Origin: an uncultured Lachnospiraceae bacterium
GTDB taxonomy: Bacteria; Bacillota; Clostridia; Lachnospirales; Lachnospiraceae
NCBI GenBank assembly: GCA_947565255.1
Contig: CANOFI010000008.1
Span: 1-23,546, forward strand
DNA length: 23,546 nt
Reading direction: 5' to 3'
Within the stretch, counting starts at the first letter, position 1; every line of letters begins with the position of its first letter. The notes under the pieces were generated by a model that saw only the letters and a program-made list of their open reading frames with translations, was not told where the DNA came from and made no database searches. A program made the translations under genes and the position numbers. This document shows, piece after piece, positions 1-8,100 of the stretch.

Positions 1-1
1 T

Positions 2-124
2 ATACAACAGGTAGAGGAAAAATTACAGTAAGAGCAGAAGCTGAGATTGAAGAAACTTCTTGACGATGGAGTAATCACACAGGAGGAATTTGAAATAAAG
101 AAAAGAACAATTCTTGGAATATAG
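2..124 (+). pseudogene. SHOCT-domain C-terminus, interrupted by a stop codon
   Basis: Read from base 2, the sequence gives QQVEEKLQ, a TAA stop at 29-31, then EQKLRLKKLLDDGVITQEEF and a few more residues to a TAG at 122-124. The part after the stop is a recognisable SHOCT motif (a short helical C-terminal oligomerisation module with the pattern LkkLlddGvITqeEFe.KK). Reading frame and residue pattern continue across the stop, so the parent gene, which lies off the left edge, seems to carry a nonsense mutation (TAA for CAA or GAA). Alternatively the gene really ends at 31 and the motif is a leftover. The parent protein cannot be identified. Confidence 0.5.
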
Positions 125-239
125 AACATAAGACGGTCGGGAAATTCGGAATAATGCACCAATGGGCAGGAAATACTGTATTTTAGATAATTTTGAATAA
201 AACTGTTTTTATATGTTTATGCAGAAGGAGGATACAAAG

Positions 240-1133
240 ATGTACGATATCATTGTCATTGGTGCAGGACCGGCCGGTATCAGCGCAGCGATTTATGGGA
301 AAAGCAGAGGAAAAAAGGTTCTGGTGCTGGAGAAGAACCAGGTGGGCGGCCTGATTGGAACGGTATCTACGGTCACGCATTATACAGCAATTGTAAAAGA
401 AGAGACCGGTAAAACATTTGCAAAACGGATGAAAGAGCAGGCAATCGGCGCCGGTGTGGAAATCCGCTATGAAACGGTGACTGAGACGATGCTTGCAGGT
501 GAAAGGAAAAAGGTTGTCACGGATATACAGCAGTATGAATCCAGGACGTTAATTCTGGCAAATGGCGGTTCCGGTCGTATGCTGGGTATTCCCGGAGAAA
601 GTCTGAAAGGAGTCAGATTAAACGCACCAAAAGATGGTTTGGATTATAAGGGAAAGAACGTTTATGTAATCGGCGGAGCGGACGGAGCGGTTAAGGAAGC
701 GCTTTACCTGGCAGGGATAGCCGGAAAGGTAACGATTGTATGTGTGGAGGATGAGCTGGCATGTATCCAGGAGTTTAAAGAGAAAGCGGCCGCTTTTGAT
801 AACATCGAAATCATGCCGCATGCAAGTCTGACTGCGGTATATGGCAGCGAAGCGGTGGAGGAGCTGGAATTTACCGATAACAAAACAGGAAAGAAGCACA
901 TGGTGAAGGATGCGGAATGCGGAGTATTTGTATACGCGGGGATTGTGCCGAACACGCAGATGTACACAGAATTAAAGTTAGATGGCGGTTATATTCCGGT
1001 TGACGATTCCATGCAGACGGCAATTCCGGGTGTATTTGCGGCAGGAGATATCTGTGTGAAAAAAGTAAGACAGGTGGCCACAGCAGTTGCCGACGGTGCA
1101 GTTGCGGGAATTCAGGCAGCAGCAGTGTGCTGA
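240..1133 (+). CDS. Thioredoxin-reductase-like FAD/NAD-binding oxidoreductase without CxxC
   Basis: This is a 297-aa flavoprotein of the class II pyridine nucleotide-disulfide oxidoreductase (TrxB-like) fold. The FAD-binding GAGPAG is at residues 8-13, the second nucleotide-binding loop GGADGA at 145-150, and the C-terminal FAD motif (PGVFAAGD) near 263-270. The segment that carries CxxC in true thioredoxin reductases (followed by DG and an aromatic, then GK.V.VIGG) reads LNAPKDGLDYKGKN here, so both cysteines are replaced (N128, K131). The HRRxxxR motif for NADPH is also absent. It therefore should not reduce thioredoxin by the classical route; a ferredoxin/NADH-type flavin oxidoreductase is an inference. 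Start: an AAGGAGG at 225-231 lies 8 nt before the ATG at 240, better than the in-frame ATG at 213. A 13-bp palindrome (AAATACTGTATTT, 171-183) lies upstream. Confidence 0.85.
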   Translation: MYDIIVIGAGPAGISAAIYGKSRGKKVLVLEKNQVGGLIGTVSTVTHYTAIVKEETGKTFAKRMKEQAIGAGVEIRYETVTETMLAGERKKVVTDIQQYESRTLILANGGSGRMLGIPGESLKGVRLNAPKDGLDYKGKNVYVIGGADGAVKEALYLAGIAGKVTIVCVEDELACIQEFKEKAAAFDNIEIMPHASLTAVYGSEAVEELEFTDNKTGKKHMVKDAECGVFVYAGIVPNTQMYTELKLDGGYIPVDDSMQTAIPGVFAAGDICVKKVRQVATAVADGAVAGIQAAAVC

Positions 1134-1188
1134 GAAAAATAACCGGACTTTCAAATCCTTCAAATGGAATACAAAGGAGAAATGCAAT

Positions 1189-2463
1189 ATGTTACGAAAA
1201 CAGACAGCGCGCCTCAGAGCGTGCCTGAAAATTCATTTCTGCCATCTGCATGCCCCTCTTTGCCTGAAACTGGCAAGCCTTAGTATAATAACAATACTAA
1301 GCATACCGGGCTGCAGCGGTGCTCCAAAAACCCCAAAGGCCGATTCTCCCGTTGCTGAAGAAAAAACAATTCCCCCAGACCCGAAAGAAGACGGGATGGC
1401 GGATATTTGTCTGGACCTGTATGAAAAAGCGGCAGAGGAAAACAGGACAGACGATTTGGAAACAGTCCGGGGAATTGTAAACCGCTTTGGAAAATATGGC
1501 TATTCAGCAGTTGACTGTAAAAACCAGATCAACATGACACACGCCGGGCAGGCAGAGGAGTTCTGCACAGTGGCGGGTGCGGGGGAACAGGCAGAAATAA
1601 CAATCATTGAGGTTGGTTATCAGGGTGATTTTATTAAGTATGATTTGCAGGCAAAGGATGGAAAGCTCAGTGTAGTAAGAAGCTATTACGCCTATGAAAC
1701 CGCAAGTATCCAGAAAAAGACGGTGGAAAGCAACGAGGCAAAGCGTTGGAGCTATACCGAAGAAGGCTATTTGATGTTTTCCGGTATCTGGTATTCCGAG
1801 GAGCTGTATGTGCTCACCATGAGCGGTGCAGAGGAGTATACTGCGCTGCGTGTGCGCCCGCTGGATGAAGCGTGCAGGGAGCTGAACCGGAGGTATCTGC
1901 TTCCGGTCGGCTTTGAACAAAACAATATGTTTCTGGTAAACTGGAGTGAAGAGGATTTCGGGGAATTAAATTTTTATGATATGTATGATATTCTGTATCG
2001 AAACATCCATGGAGAGTATGTGCCTTATGCCGCAGACGACAATTTGGGGGTCGGCGCTGTGTACCGGATTCCGCAGGAGGAATTTGAGCGTGTAATCATG
2101 ATGTACTTTCAAATTGACAGGGAAACCCTGCAGTCCAAAACCGTGTATCATCCAGGGGATTCAACGTATGAATATAAGCCGAGGGGCTTTGAAGAAGTGG
2201 AGTATCCGGAGCATCCCTATTCCGAGGTAACCGGCTTTACGGAAAACAAAGATGGCACAGTCACACTTATGGCAAATGTGGTGTTTCCCTATGCGGGAAC
2301 TGCAAATGTATATTCCCATGAGGTAGTCGTCCGGCCGTTAGAAGACGGAGGGGTACAGTATGTATCCAATCAGGTTGGTTCTTCTGCGGACAGCAGTGAA
2401 AAAACATGGCATACGCCCCGTCTGACAGCAGAGCAGTGGGAAGAATTGTATGGAGGCGGATGA
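1189..2463 (+). CDS. Putative secreted lipoprotein, paralogue of the next gene
   Basis: The 424-aa product has a basic N-terminus, a hydrophobic stretch (about residues 24-40) and a lipobox-like LSIPGC with Cys42, followed by a Pro/Lys/Glu-rich linker. An outer-surface lipoprotein is likely, although the n-region is unusually long and Pro at -2 is atypical. The remainder is an unrecognised globular region; I believe related Lachnospiraceae proteins are grouped under a DUF (possibly DUF6070), but this is from memory. Its C-terminal half aligns by eye with the next gene: IPQEEFERVIMMYF versus IPKEEFEGLIMKYF, and NKDGTVTLMANVV versus NEDGTVTLTVEAV. Start: AAAGGAGA at 1173-1180 precedes the ATG at 1189; an upstream in-frame ATG at 1087 would overlap the flavoprotein gene. 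It begins 55 bp after that gene, so co-transcription is possible. Confidence 0.75.
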   Translation: MLRKQTARLRACLKIHFCHLHAPLCLKLASLSIITILSIPGCSGAPKTPKADSPVAEEKTIPPDPKEDGMADICLDLYEKAAEENRTDDLETVRGIVNRFGKYGYSAVDCKNQINMTHAGQAEEFCTVAGAGEQAEITIIEVGYQGDFIKYDLQAKDGKLSVVRSYYAYETASIQKKTVESNEAKRWSYTEEGYLMFSGIWYSEELYVLTMSGAEEYTALRVRPLDEACRELNRRYLLPVGFEQNNMFLVNWSEEDFGELNFYDMYDILYRNIHGEYVPYAADDNLGVGAVYRIPQEEFERVIMMYFQIDRETLQSKTVYHPGDSTYEYKPRGFEEVEYPEHPYSEVTGFTENKDGTVTLMANVVFPYAGTANVYSHEVVVRPLEDGGVQYVSNQVGSSADSSEKTWHTPRLTAEQWEELYGGG

Positions 2464-2469
2464 GGAAAG

Positions 2470-3747
2470 ATGCAAAAGACTGTTAAAAAAAATAAATGCC
2501 TCATTTTGATGCTATCTATAGCTGTCATCGCAATGCTGGCGGGAGTGTTTTTCCTGAAAAACCGGCATACGGAAGAAAATAAGACAGCAGGAAAAATAAA
2601 GAAGACGCAGGTGGAGGAAAAGAAAGCCGGAAAGAAAGCAGAAGAGCAGTGGAAAAAGGGGTACGATCTTCCAGTAGACGAACAGGAGGAGAAAGAAGCA
2701 AAAAACGACTGCAGAAAAAAGATGGAGCTTATTTCTGATATTTATCAAACGGCGGACAAAGGAACAGCGTCCAATGTCGTTCTGAGGGAAGAAACGATTA
2801 TGGAAATGCAGAAAAGGCTGATGGATACAGGCTGTCCGGTTGCTGTGCCGATTCCATATGCAAATATGGAAAATTATGAGCGGATGAATGCGTTCCTCCA
2901 TGCATGTATGGAGGGGAAAAGCGGTTGTGTAGTTGTCTACGAGATACAGAACGACGGCGGTATAGGAAGAATGTACTATATGTTTGACGGGGCGGATATG
3001 TCGGTTATAAGTGCAAAAGGCGTCTGGAACGACCAAAACAAACCGCAGATAGCCTATATTTCCCACACCAGGGTCAAGGACTGGAGATACACCGAAAAAG
3101 GATGGTTCTGCTATGAGTTATGTACGCCAGAGCCGCCAGAGGTCAGTGAAATTATGGACGGAAGCTGTCTGGTCCGAGTAAAACCGATGACAGGGCAGCA
3201 GCGTGAAATGTCCGAAAAATGTGTGCAGACACTTGGTTATCAGGGAAACAACATTTTGTGTTCAAACTGGGATGCGGACCATATGGAAGATCTGGACTTC
3301 AATGGAATGTATGAATATTTATATGAAGAAAATTATCAGAAAAAATTTCAGCCGGAGGATGTTCCGGACGGAATCCCCAAAGAGGAATTTGAAGGCCTGA
3401 TTATGAAATATTTTCCGATTACAGCAGAACAGATTCGGGAATATGCAGTGTTTGATGAGGAAAAGCAGACCTATAAATGGGCAGGACTTGGGTGTCTCAA
3501 TTATGCGCCCACATTTTTTGCAACGTCTCAGCCGGAGGTAACGGATATCAGAGAAAATGAGGATGGGACCGTGACGTTAACGGTAGAGGCGGTATGCGAT
3601 ATGGTGCTTTGCGATGATGCAGTGATCACCCATGAGCTTACGGTGCGGTTTGCGCAGGACGGCAGTTTTCAGTATATGGGAAATCAAATTCTGAATGACA
3701 AAATGATGCACATACCGCAATACCAGTACCGGGTTTGTGAGGACTAG
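2470..3747 (+). CDS. Putative membrane-anchored extracytoplasmic protein, tandem paralogue
   Basis: The 425-aa protein has a basic N-terminus and one hydrophobic segment (about residues 11-29: ILMLSIAVIAMLAGVFFL). It has no lipobox Cys, so it is probably a signal anchor or an uncleaved signal peptide. A highly charged Lys/Glu linker (about 34-80) spaces the domain from the membrane. The C-terminal region matches the preceding gene in order and spacing, including a W-rich RVKDWRYTEKGWF versus AKRWSYTEEGYLMF stretch, so the pair arose by tandem duplication with later divergence. It starts 6 nt after the stop of the first copy behind GAGGAAAG, which indicates one operon. Function is unknown; no catalytic motif is visible. 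Confidence 0.75.
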   Translation: MQKTVKKNKCLILMLSIAVIAMLAGVFFLKNRHTEENKTAGKIKKTQVEEKKAGKKAEEQWKKGYDLPVDEQEEKEAKNDCRKKMELISDIYQTADKGTASNVVLREETIMEMQKRLMDTGCPVAVPIPYANMENYERMNAFLHACMEGKSGCVVVYEIQNDGGIGRMYYMFDGADMSVISAKGVWNDQNKPQIAYISHTRVKDWRYTEKGWFCYELCTPEPPEVSEIMDGSCLVRVKPMTGQQREMSEKCVQTLGYQGNNILCSNWDADHMEDLDFNGMYEYLYEENYQKKFQPEDVPDGIPKEEFEGLIMKYFPITAEQIREYAVFDEEKQTYKWAGLGCLNYAPTFFATSQPEVTDIRENEDGTVTLTVEAVCDMVLCDDAVITHELTVRFAQDGSFQYMGNQILNDKMMHIPQYQYRVCED

Positions 3748-3831
3748 CAGGTGGATTGCCGGCTGGACATTTACATATTCATAGTTCTCCTGAATTTCTG
3801 CGGCTGTAATAAAAGAGAATACATGTAAAGA

Positions 3832-3859
3832 TTGTCAGTTAGTGAAAAATGCAGATAAC
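3832..3859 (+). promoter_or_regulatory. Candidate promoter of the hemerythrin gene
   Basis: TTGTCA (3832-3837) and GATAAC (3854-3859) are separated by 16 bp. The -10 element is weak. It is the best sigma-A-like pair I found in the 262-bp spacer between 3748 and 4010, which otherwise holds only the operator below and AT-rich sequence. The predicted transcript start would fall at or next to that operator. Confidence 0.4.
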
Positions 3860-3866
3860 AGTTAGT

Positions 3867-3881
3867 TAATAATGATTATGA
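3867..3881. promoter_or_regulatory. Fur/PerR-like operator (7-1-7 palindrome)
   Basis: TAATAATGATTATGA matches the Gram-positive Fur-family 7-1-7 consensus TGATAATNATTATCA at 12 of 14 defined positions, and the PerR version TTATAATNATTATAA also at 12 of 14. The two mismatches are symmetrical, in the outer part of each arm. It sits just downstream of the candidate promoter and about 130 bp before the hemerythrin start. Control of an oxygen- and iron-binding protein by a Fur or PerR repressor would make sense, but this is inferred from the motif alone. Confidence 0.5.
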
Positions 3882-4009
3882 TCAAAAAAGGAAACAAGAA
3901 AACAGTTGGGCTTGAAATCTGTTTTGGGTCATGGTAACATGAAAAAGAAAAGAGCTTATAAAGGTGTGCTGCTGATAACGGAGTGTGCAGAGGAAAGGAT
4001 TTGAGGAAT

Positions 4010-4831
4010 ATGTTTTTATTTACAGAGGATTGTAAAATCGGAATTGAGCAGATTGACAAAGAACATGAACACCTGTTCGAACTTATTAATGACGCCGCAG
4101 AGCTTCTGGAAAATGAATTTGTGGAAGATAAGTATAGCAAGATTAAAATACTTCTGGAAGAACTGGAGGAGTATGCAGACACTCATTTTGCGCATGAAGA
4201 GGAGTACATGAAACGCACGGATGACCCCGAATACGAAATGCAGAAAAAGCAGCATATGCTGTTTCGTGAGAAGCTGATAGAATTCGATGTGGCGGACATT
4301 GACGGCGACCAGGAAGGGGTTCTGGCAGAGCTTTTAAGGTATCTGACACGCTGGCTGTACAGGCATATCATGAGCAGCGACATGATGATAGGAAAGATGC
4401 AGTCTGTACAGGAATGGAAGGAGCAGGAGGACCCCTGTGCTTTTACAGAAAAATATTATACCGGGATTGCGTCTGTGGATGAGCAGCATGCCAGATTATT
4501 TGAGATTATCGGTTCAGCAAATGAGATTGTGAAAAATGAGTTTATTCCGGATAAGTTTGATAATATTATGGAGCTGCTGCAGCAGCTGCAGGAGTATACC
4601 AGAATTCATTTTGCAGATGAAGAGGGCTATATGGAGAAAATAGGATATGATGGCTTAGAGGCACAAAAAAGAGCCCATGCCGGATTTATTGCAAAATTAG
4701 AAGAGCTGGAATTTGAAGGATTTGAGGAAAAACAGCAGGAAGTGTTGCTGGAGCTGATGGATTTTCTGTTTCACTGGCTTGTGCACCATATTTTGAAGAT
4801 GGATAAGAAAATTCCGGCAGAAGCGGTATAA
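4010..4831 (+). CDS. Two-domain bacteriohemerythrin
   Basis: The 273-aa cytoplasmic protein consists of two tandem hemerythrin four-helix domains (about residues 1-130 and 145-268). Hemerythrins bind O2, or sense O2 or NO, at a non-heme di-iron site. Domain 1 shows D16xxH19, H59xxxE63, H82 and H119xxxxD124; domain 2 shows D157xxH160, H200xxxE204, H223 and H260xxxxD265. In both domains the first histidine of the usual HxxxH motif is glutamine (Q78 and Q219), so each site may have one ligand fewer or changed O2 chemistry. Start: the ATG at 4010 has AGGAAAGGA at 3991-3999; a GTG at 3983 is in frame but lacks a good site. A fused pair is longer than the common 130-140-aa single-domain form. Role in aerotolerance is inferred. 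Confidence 0.9.
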   Translation: MFLFTEDCKIGIEQIDKEHEHLFELINDAAELLENEFVEDKYSKIKILLEELEEYADTHFAHEEEYMKRTDDPEYEMQKKQHMLFREKLIEFDVADIDGDQEGVLAELLRYLTRWLYRHIMSSDMMIGKMQSVQEWKEQEDPCAFTEKYYTGIASVDEQHARLFEIIGSANEIVKNEFIPDKFDNIMELLQQLQEYTRIHFADEEGYMEKIGYDGLEAQKRAHAGFIAKLEELEFEGFEEKQQEVLLELMDFLFHWLVHHILKMDKKIPAEAV

Positions 4832-4848
4832 TAGCATGCCGCTTTGTT
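4821..4848 (+). terminator. Weak intrinsic terminator overlapping the hemerythrin stop
   Basis: AAGCGG (4821-4826) pairs with CCGCTT (4839-4844), followed by TTTGTTT. The stem is only about 6-8 bp and includes the end of the coding sequence, so strength is doubtful. A second small hairpin, GTTAG/CTAAC, lies at about 4861-4876 without a T-tract. Confidence 0.4.
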
Positions 4849-4933
4849 TAAAAGTCAAAGTTAGTCATCGCTAACCACATATAATTCCGAAGTAGGGATG
4901 ATATGGCAGTAGAAAACGACTCTTCACTATATG

Positions 4934-4986
4934 CAGGAAATTGTGAAAGTCTTATTTGAAGTGACGGGTTTGTGCAAGAAATACGT
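4934..4986 (+). repeat. Diverged copy of the palindromic element at 12334
   Basis: This 53-bp stretch aligns without gaps to 12334-12386 with 11 mismatches (about 79% identity), including the shared core AGTGACGRGTTTGKGCAA. Both copies are intergenic and lie in the upstream region of a plus-strand gene (ABC transporter here, LRR protein there). Unlike the other copy, this one lacks the matching inverted arm, so it looks like a partial or decayed copy. A palindromic AATACGTATT follows at its right end. Confidence 0.5.
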
Positions 4987-5016
4987 ATTCACTATTTGGA
5001 AAGAGAGGAAACGAAA

Positions 5017-5718
5017 GTGGCAATCGTGGAATTTAAACATGTAACCAGAATTTATAAAAACGGCGATTATGAGCAGAGGGCCCTGGATGGTGTCAATATG
5101 TCCCTGGAAGAGGGGAAATTTGTAGTCATTCTCGGTCCGAGCGGCGCAGGGAAAAGTACGCTTCTGAATATGCTGGGCGGACTGGACAGTCCCACGGACG
5201 GAACGATTGTCGTGGATGGGAAGGATATTTCTACTCTGACAAACAACGAGCTTGCCGATTACCGGGCTACGACCGTCGGCTTTGTGTTTCAGTTTTATAA
5301 TTTGATTCCTACGCTCACGGTGCAGGAAAATGTGGCGCTTGTAAAGGATATTTCCCCGGATGCGCTGGATGCGGAACAGATACTTGCAGAGGTCGGTCTT
5401 GCGGGCCATTTAAAAAAATTTCCCTCAGAGCTGTCCGGCGGTGAACAGCAGAGGGTTTCCATTGCAAGGGCGCTGGCCAAAAATCCCAGAATTCTTTTGT
5501 GTGATGAGCCGACCGGCGCACTGGACTCGGAAACCGGCGTAATGGTGCTGAAGGTTTTGCTGTCCATGGCGCGCAACCGAGGAAAAACCATCGTGATTGT
5601 CACGCACAACCAGAATATTGCGAAAATGGCGGATGTGGTCATTCAGGTAAAAAACGGAAAAATAAAGTCTTATGAGGAACAGCCGAATCCAATGAAAGCA
5701 GACGAGGTGGAATGGTAA
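5017..5718 (+). CDS. ABC transporter ATP-binding protein (MacB/LolD-type exporter)
   Basis: The 233-aa ATPase has all ABC hallmarks: Walker A GPSGAGKST (40-48), Q-loop Q92 in FQFYN, signature LSGGEQ (139-144), Walker B ILLCDEP (159-165) with D-loop GALDSE, and switch His197 in VTHN. It resembles the family that drives FtsX-like permeases (MacB, LolD, BceA type). Start: the GTG at 5017 follows AGAGAGGAA at 5001-5009 with good spacing and begins exactly at the family N-terminus (VAIVEFKHVTRIY). The frame is open 15 codons further upstream, but that part falls in the dispersed repeat. Its stop overlaps the permease start, so the two subunits are translationally coupled. Substrate unknown; no adjacent two-component system is present to suggest antibiotic-peptide sensing. 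Confidence 0.93.
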   Translation: MAIVEFKHVTRIYKNGDYEQRALDGVNMSLEEGKFVVILGPSGAGKSTLLNMLGGLDSPTDGTIVVDGKDISTLTNNELADYRATTVGFVFQFYNLIPTLTVQENVALVKDISPDALDAEQILAEVGLAGHLKKFPSELSGGEQQRVSIARALAKNPRILLCDEPTGALDSETGVMVLKVLLSMARNRGKTIVIVTHNQNIAKMADVVIQVKNGKIKSYEEQPNPMKADEVEW

Positions 5719-7988
5719 TGTTATGGAGAAAATTAATTCGGACTGCGGCCAGATACAAGGCGCAGTTCCTTTCGATGATTCTTATGGCCGCAATTGGAAC
5801 CGGCATTTTTCTTGGGTTCCAGATTGAGTGGAAAAGCATTGAGGAAAATACCGCTGCATTTTTTGAGAGCACGAACTATGCCGATTTCCGTCTGTATTCG
5901 GATACGGGGTTTTCAAAGGAAGAGATTCGTGCCGTACAAAAAATAGCGGGGGTAACTGCTGCTACAAGATTCCTGTCGGTGAATGTACATATTGAGGGAA
6001 CAAAAAAGACCGTTGCCCTGATGGTTCCGGAGGACTATACGGTTTCAACCATGCATATTTGTGAGGGCGCGGAATATGAGAAAAATTCGGACGGTTTCTG
6101 GCTGTCGGACCAGTTTGCCGAAAAAAATGGATATGCCGTCGGGGATGAGCTGGACCTGACGTACAGAGGCAGCAAAATCAGCGGCAAAATTGTGGGGCTT
6201 GTCAAAAGCGGTGAAATGATGATCTGCACAGGGGACGAAAACCAGCTGATGCCGGATTTTACCAGCTTTGGATTTGTATACAGCTCGCCGAAAAAGCTGG
6301 AAGCGATGATGGGAACGGTGTTTTATCCGCAGATTCATGTTCTTTCCGGCATGAAAAAAAACGAGATGGAAACAGCTGTAAAGGAAGCGTTGGGACGTAC
6401 CATTTTAGTCACTGAAAAAAAAGACCATACGGCCTGGGCCGGGGCGCAGAGCGAAATTGAGGAGGGCAGGACAATGGGGGCAGTTTTGCCGGTATTGTTT
6501 CTCTCCATCGGTGTTCTGACAATGATAACGACCATGCACCGCATTGCGGCAAATGAAAAAACGCAGATTGGCACGCTGAAGGCGCTGGGCTTTCGTGACC
6601 GCCGCATTTTATGGCACTATACATCCTACGGCTTTGTAATCGGACTGTTCGGTTGTGCGCTTGGTGTGACGCTGGGGTATGGGATTGCCGCAATTATTAT
6701 CAGTCCGGGCGGCATGATGAGCACGTATTTTGATCTTCCGGAATGGGCTCTTGTGATGCCGGAATTCTGTGTTCCGGTCATTGTTGTGACTATTGTTCTT
6801 TTTACATGGATTTGTTTTCTTTCCGTGAAAAAGATGCTGAAGGGAACGGCTGCCGACGTGCTGCGTCCTTATGAACCCAAAGCGGTAAAAAAAAGTATAT
6901 TTGAACGGCTGCCGCTGTGGAACAGACTGAAATTCGGCACGAAATGGAACTTTCGCGACATTATGCGCCACAAAGCCCGTTCGGCAATGACGCTGATTGG
7001 GGTTATCGGCTGTATGGTTCTTTTAATCGGAGGACTCGGTTTAAAAGATACGCTGGACGGCTTTATGCGGGTTCTGGGTGAGGAAATCAGCAATTATACT
7101 ACAAAGGTCAATCTCACCGAACAGATCAAGAACAGCGAAGCGTTGGCGATGGCAGACAGCCTGGGCGGCGACTGGTCGGCTTCCTGCGGTGTCAGCTTAA
7201 ATGGAAAGACGGTGATGCTGGAGGTGTATCATGCAGGGAATGGGCTTGTTCGATTTGTTGACGAAAATAACGACCGGATGGAACTGACGGACGAGGGCGT
7301 TTATCTTTGCCAGCGTCTTAAGGATTCTGCACAGATTGGGGATACGATTGAATTTTCTCCTTATGGGAGCGACAAAACGTATACGGTGCGAGTTGCGGGG
7401 TATCTGCGGTCTGTTTTGTCCGAGACGATTGTGATGACGGATGCATATGCTGAGCATGCGGGAATTGCATATCAGATTGCTTCTGTTTACACAGACACAA
7501 AGGCGGAGGAAATCCCCGATTCTGAGCTTATTTCAGGCAAACAGGAGAAGGAGACGATTATGGATACGTATGACAGCTTTATGGATATTATGAATGTTAT
7601 GGTGCTGATGTTCGTAGCCGGGGCCATCGTGCTTGGAATTGTAGTGCTCTATAATCTCGGTGTGATGAGTTATGTGGAGCGCAGCCGGGAGCTTGCCACC
7701 CTGAAAGTGCTGGGATTCCGCGACAGCTGCATCGGAAAGCTGCTGGTCAGCCAGAACATCTGGCTGACCGTACTGGGTGTGCTGATTGGACTTCCGGCGG
7801 GTGTGGGCGTCCTGCAGCTGCTTTTGAAAACGCTTGCAGATGAATATGAATTGAAGCTGTATCTCGGTGTTCGCACCTATGCGGTCAGTCTTTTGGTAAC
7901 GTTTGGCGTATCTGTGGCAGTCAGTCGGATGGTTGCGCGGAAAAATAAGAAAATTGACATGGTGGAGGCCTTAAAAAATACGGAATAA
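5718..7988 (+). CDS. ABC transporter permease, duplicated FtsX/MacB domains
   Basis: This 756-aa integral membrane protein pairs with the preceding ATPase. By eye it has 8 hydrophobic segments: one N-terminal (about 17-36), a large extracytoplasmic domain, three around residues 250-375, a fifth near 420-440, a second extracytoplasmic domain, and three near 610-745. The two FtsX units show the typical cytoplasmic loops NEKTQIGTLKALGF and ERSRELATLKVLGF that contact the ATPase. Such proteins act as mechanotransmission or export complexes for lipids, peptides or drugs; the cargo cannot be told here. Start: the ATG at 5718 (TAATG overlap with the ATPase stop) has GAGGTGG 7 nt upstream; an in-frame ATG at 5712 has too short a spacer. 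Confidence 0.93.
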   Translation: MLWRKLIRTAARYKAQFLSMILMAAIGTGIFLGFQIEWKSIEENTAAFFESTNYADFRLYSDTGFSKEEIRAVQKIAGVTAATRFLSVNVHIEGTKKTVALMVPEDYTVSTMHICEGAEYEKNSDGFWLSDQFAEKNGYAVGDELDLTYRGSKISGKIVGLVKSGEMMICTGDENQLMPDFTSFGFVYSSPKKLEAMMGTVFYPQIHVLSGMKKNEMETAVKEALGRTILVTEKKDHTAWAGAQSEIEEGRTMGAVLPVLFLSIGVLTMITTMHRIAANEKTQIGTLKALGFRDRRILWHYTSYGFVIGLFGCALGVTLGYGIAAIIISPGGMMSTYFDLPEWALVMPEFCVPVIVVTIVLFTWICFLSVKKMLKGTAADVLRPYEPKAVKKSIFERLPLWNRLKFGTKWNFRDIMRHKARSAMTLIGVIGCMVLLIGGLGLKDTLDGFMRVLGEEISNYTTKVNLTEQIKNSEALAMADSLGGDWSASCGVSLNGKTVMLEVYHAGNGLVRFVDENNDRMELTDEGVYLCQRLKDSAQIGDTIEFSPYGSDKTYTVRVAGYLRSVLSETIVMTDAYAEHAGIAYQIASVYTDTKAEEIPDSELISGKQEKETIMDTYDSFMDIMNVMVLMFVAGAIVLGIVVLYNLGVMSYVERSRELATLKVLGFRDSCIGKLLVSQNIWLTVLGVLIGLPAGVGVLQLLLKTLADEYELKLYLGVRTYAVSLLVTFGVSVAVSRMVARKNKKIDMVEALKNTE

Positions 7989-8030
7989 ATGCAGAATAGT
8001 ACAAAAAATCCGGTGCGCTGATGCAAAAGA

Positions 8031-8059
8031 TTTACAGCTGCCTGTAATCGTGTTATGAT
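8031..8059 (+). promoter_or_regulatory. Promoter with operator-like palindrome at the -35 box
   Basis: TTTACA (8031-8036) and TATGAT (8054-8059) are 17 bp apart, a strong sigma-A arrangement about 42 bp before the start of the next gene. The perfect inverted repeat TTACAG-N4-CTGTAA (8032-8047) overlaps the -35 box, where a bound repressor would block polymerase. The regulator is not identifiable. Confidence 0.6.
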
Positions 8060-8100
8060 AATAGCACAGAAAAAATTCAGGCGGTGAAGGAGAAAGCGGC

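Noticed and set aside
2512..3066. 184-codon minus-strand frame inside the second paralogous gene
   Set aside because: Cys/Phe/Leu-rich translation typical of antisense reading; the plus-strand protein has a matching paralogue.
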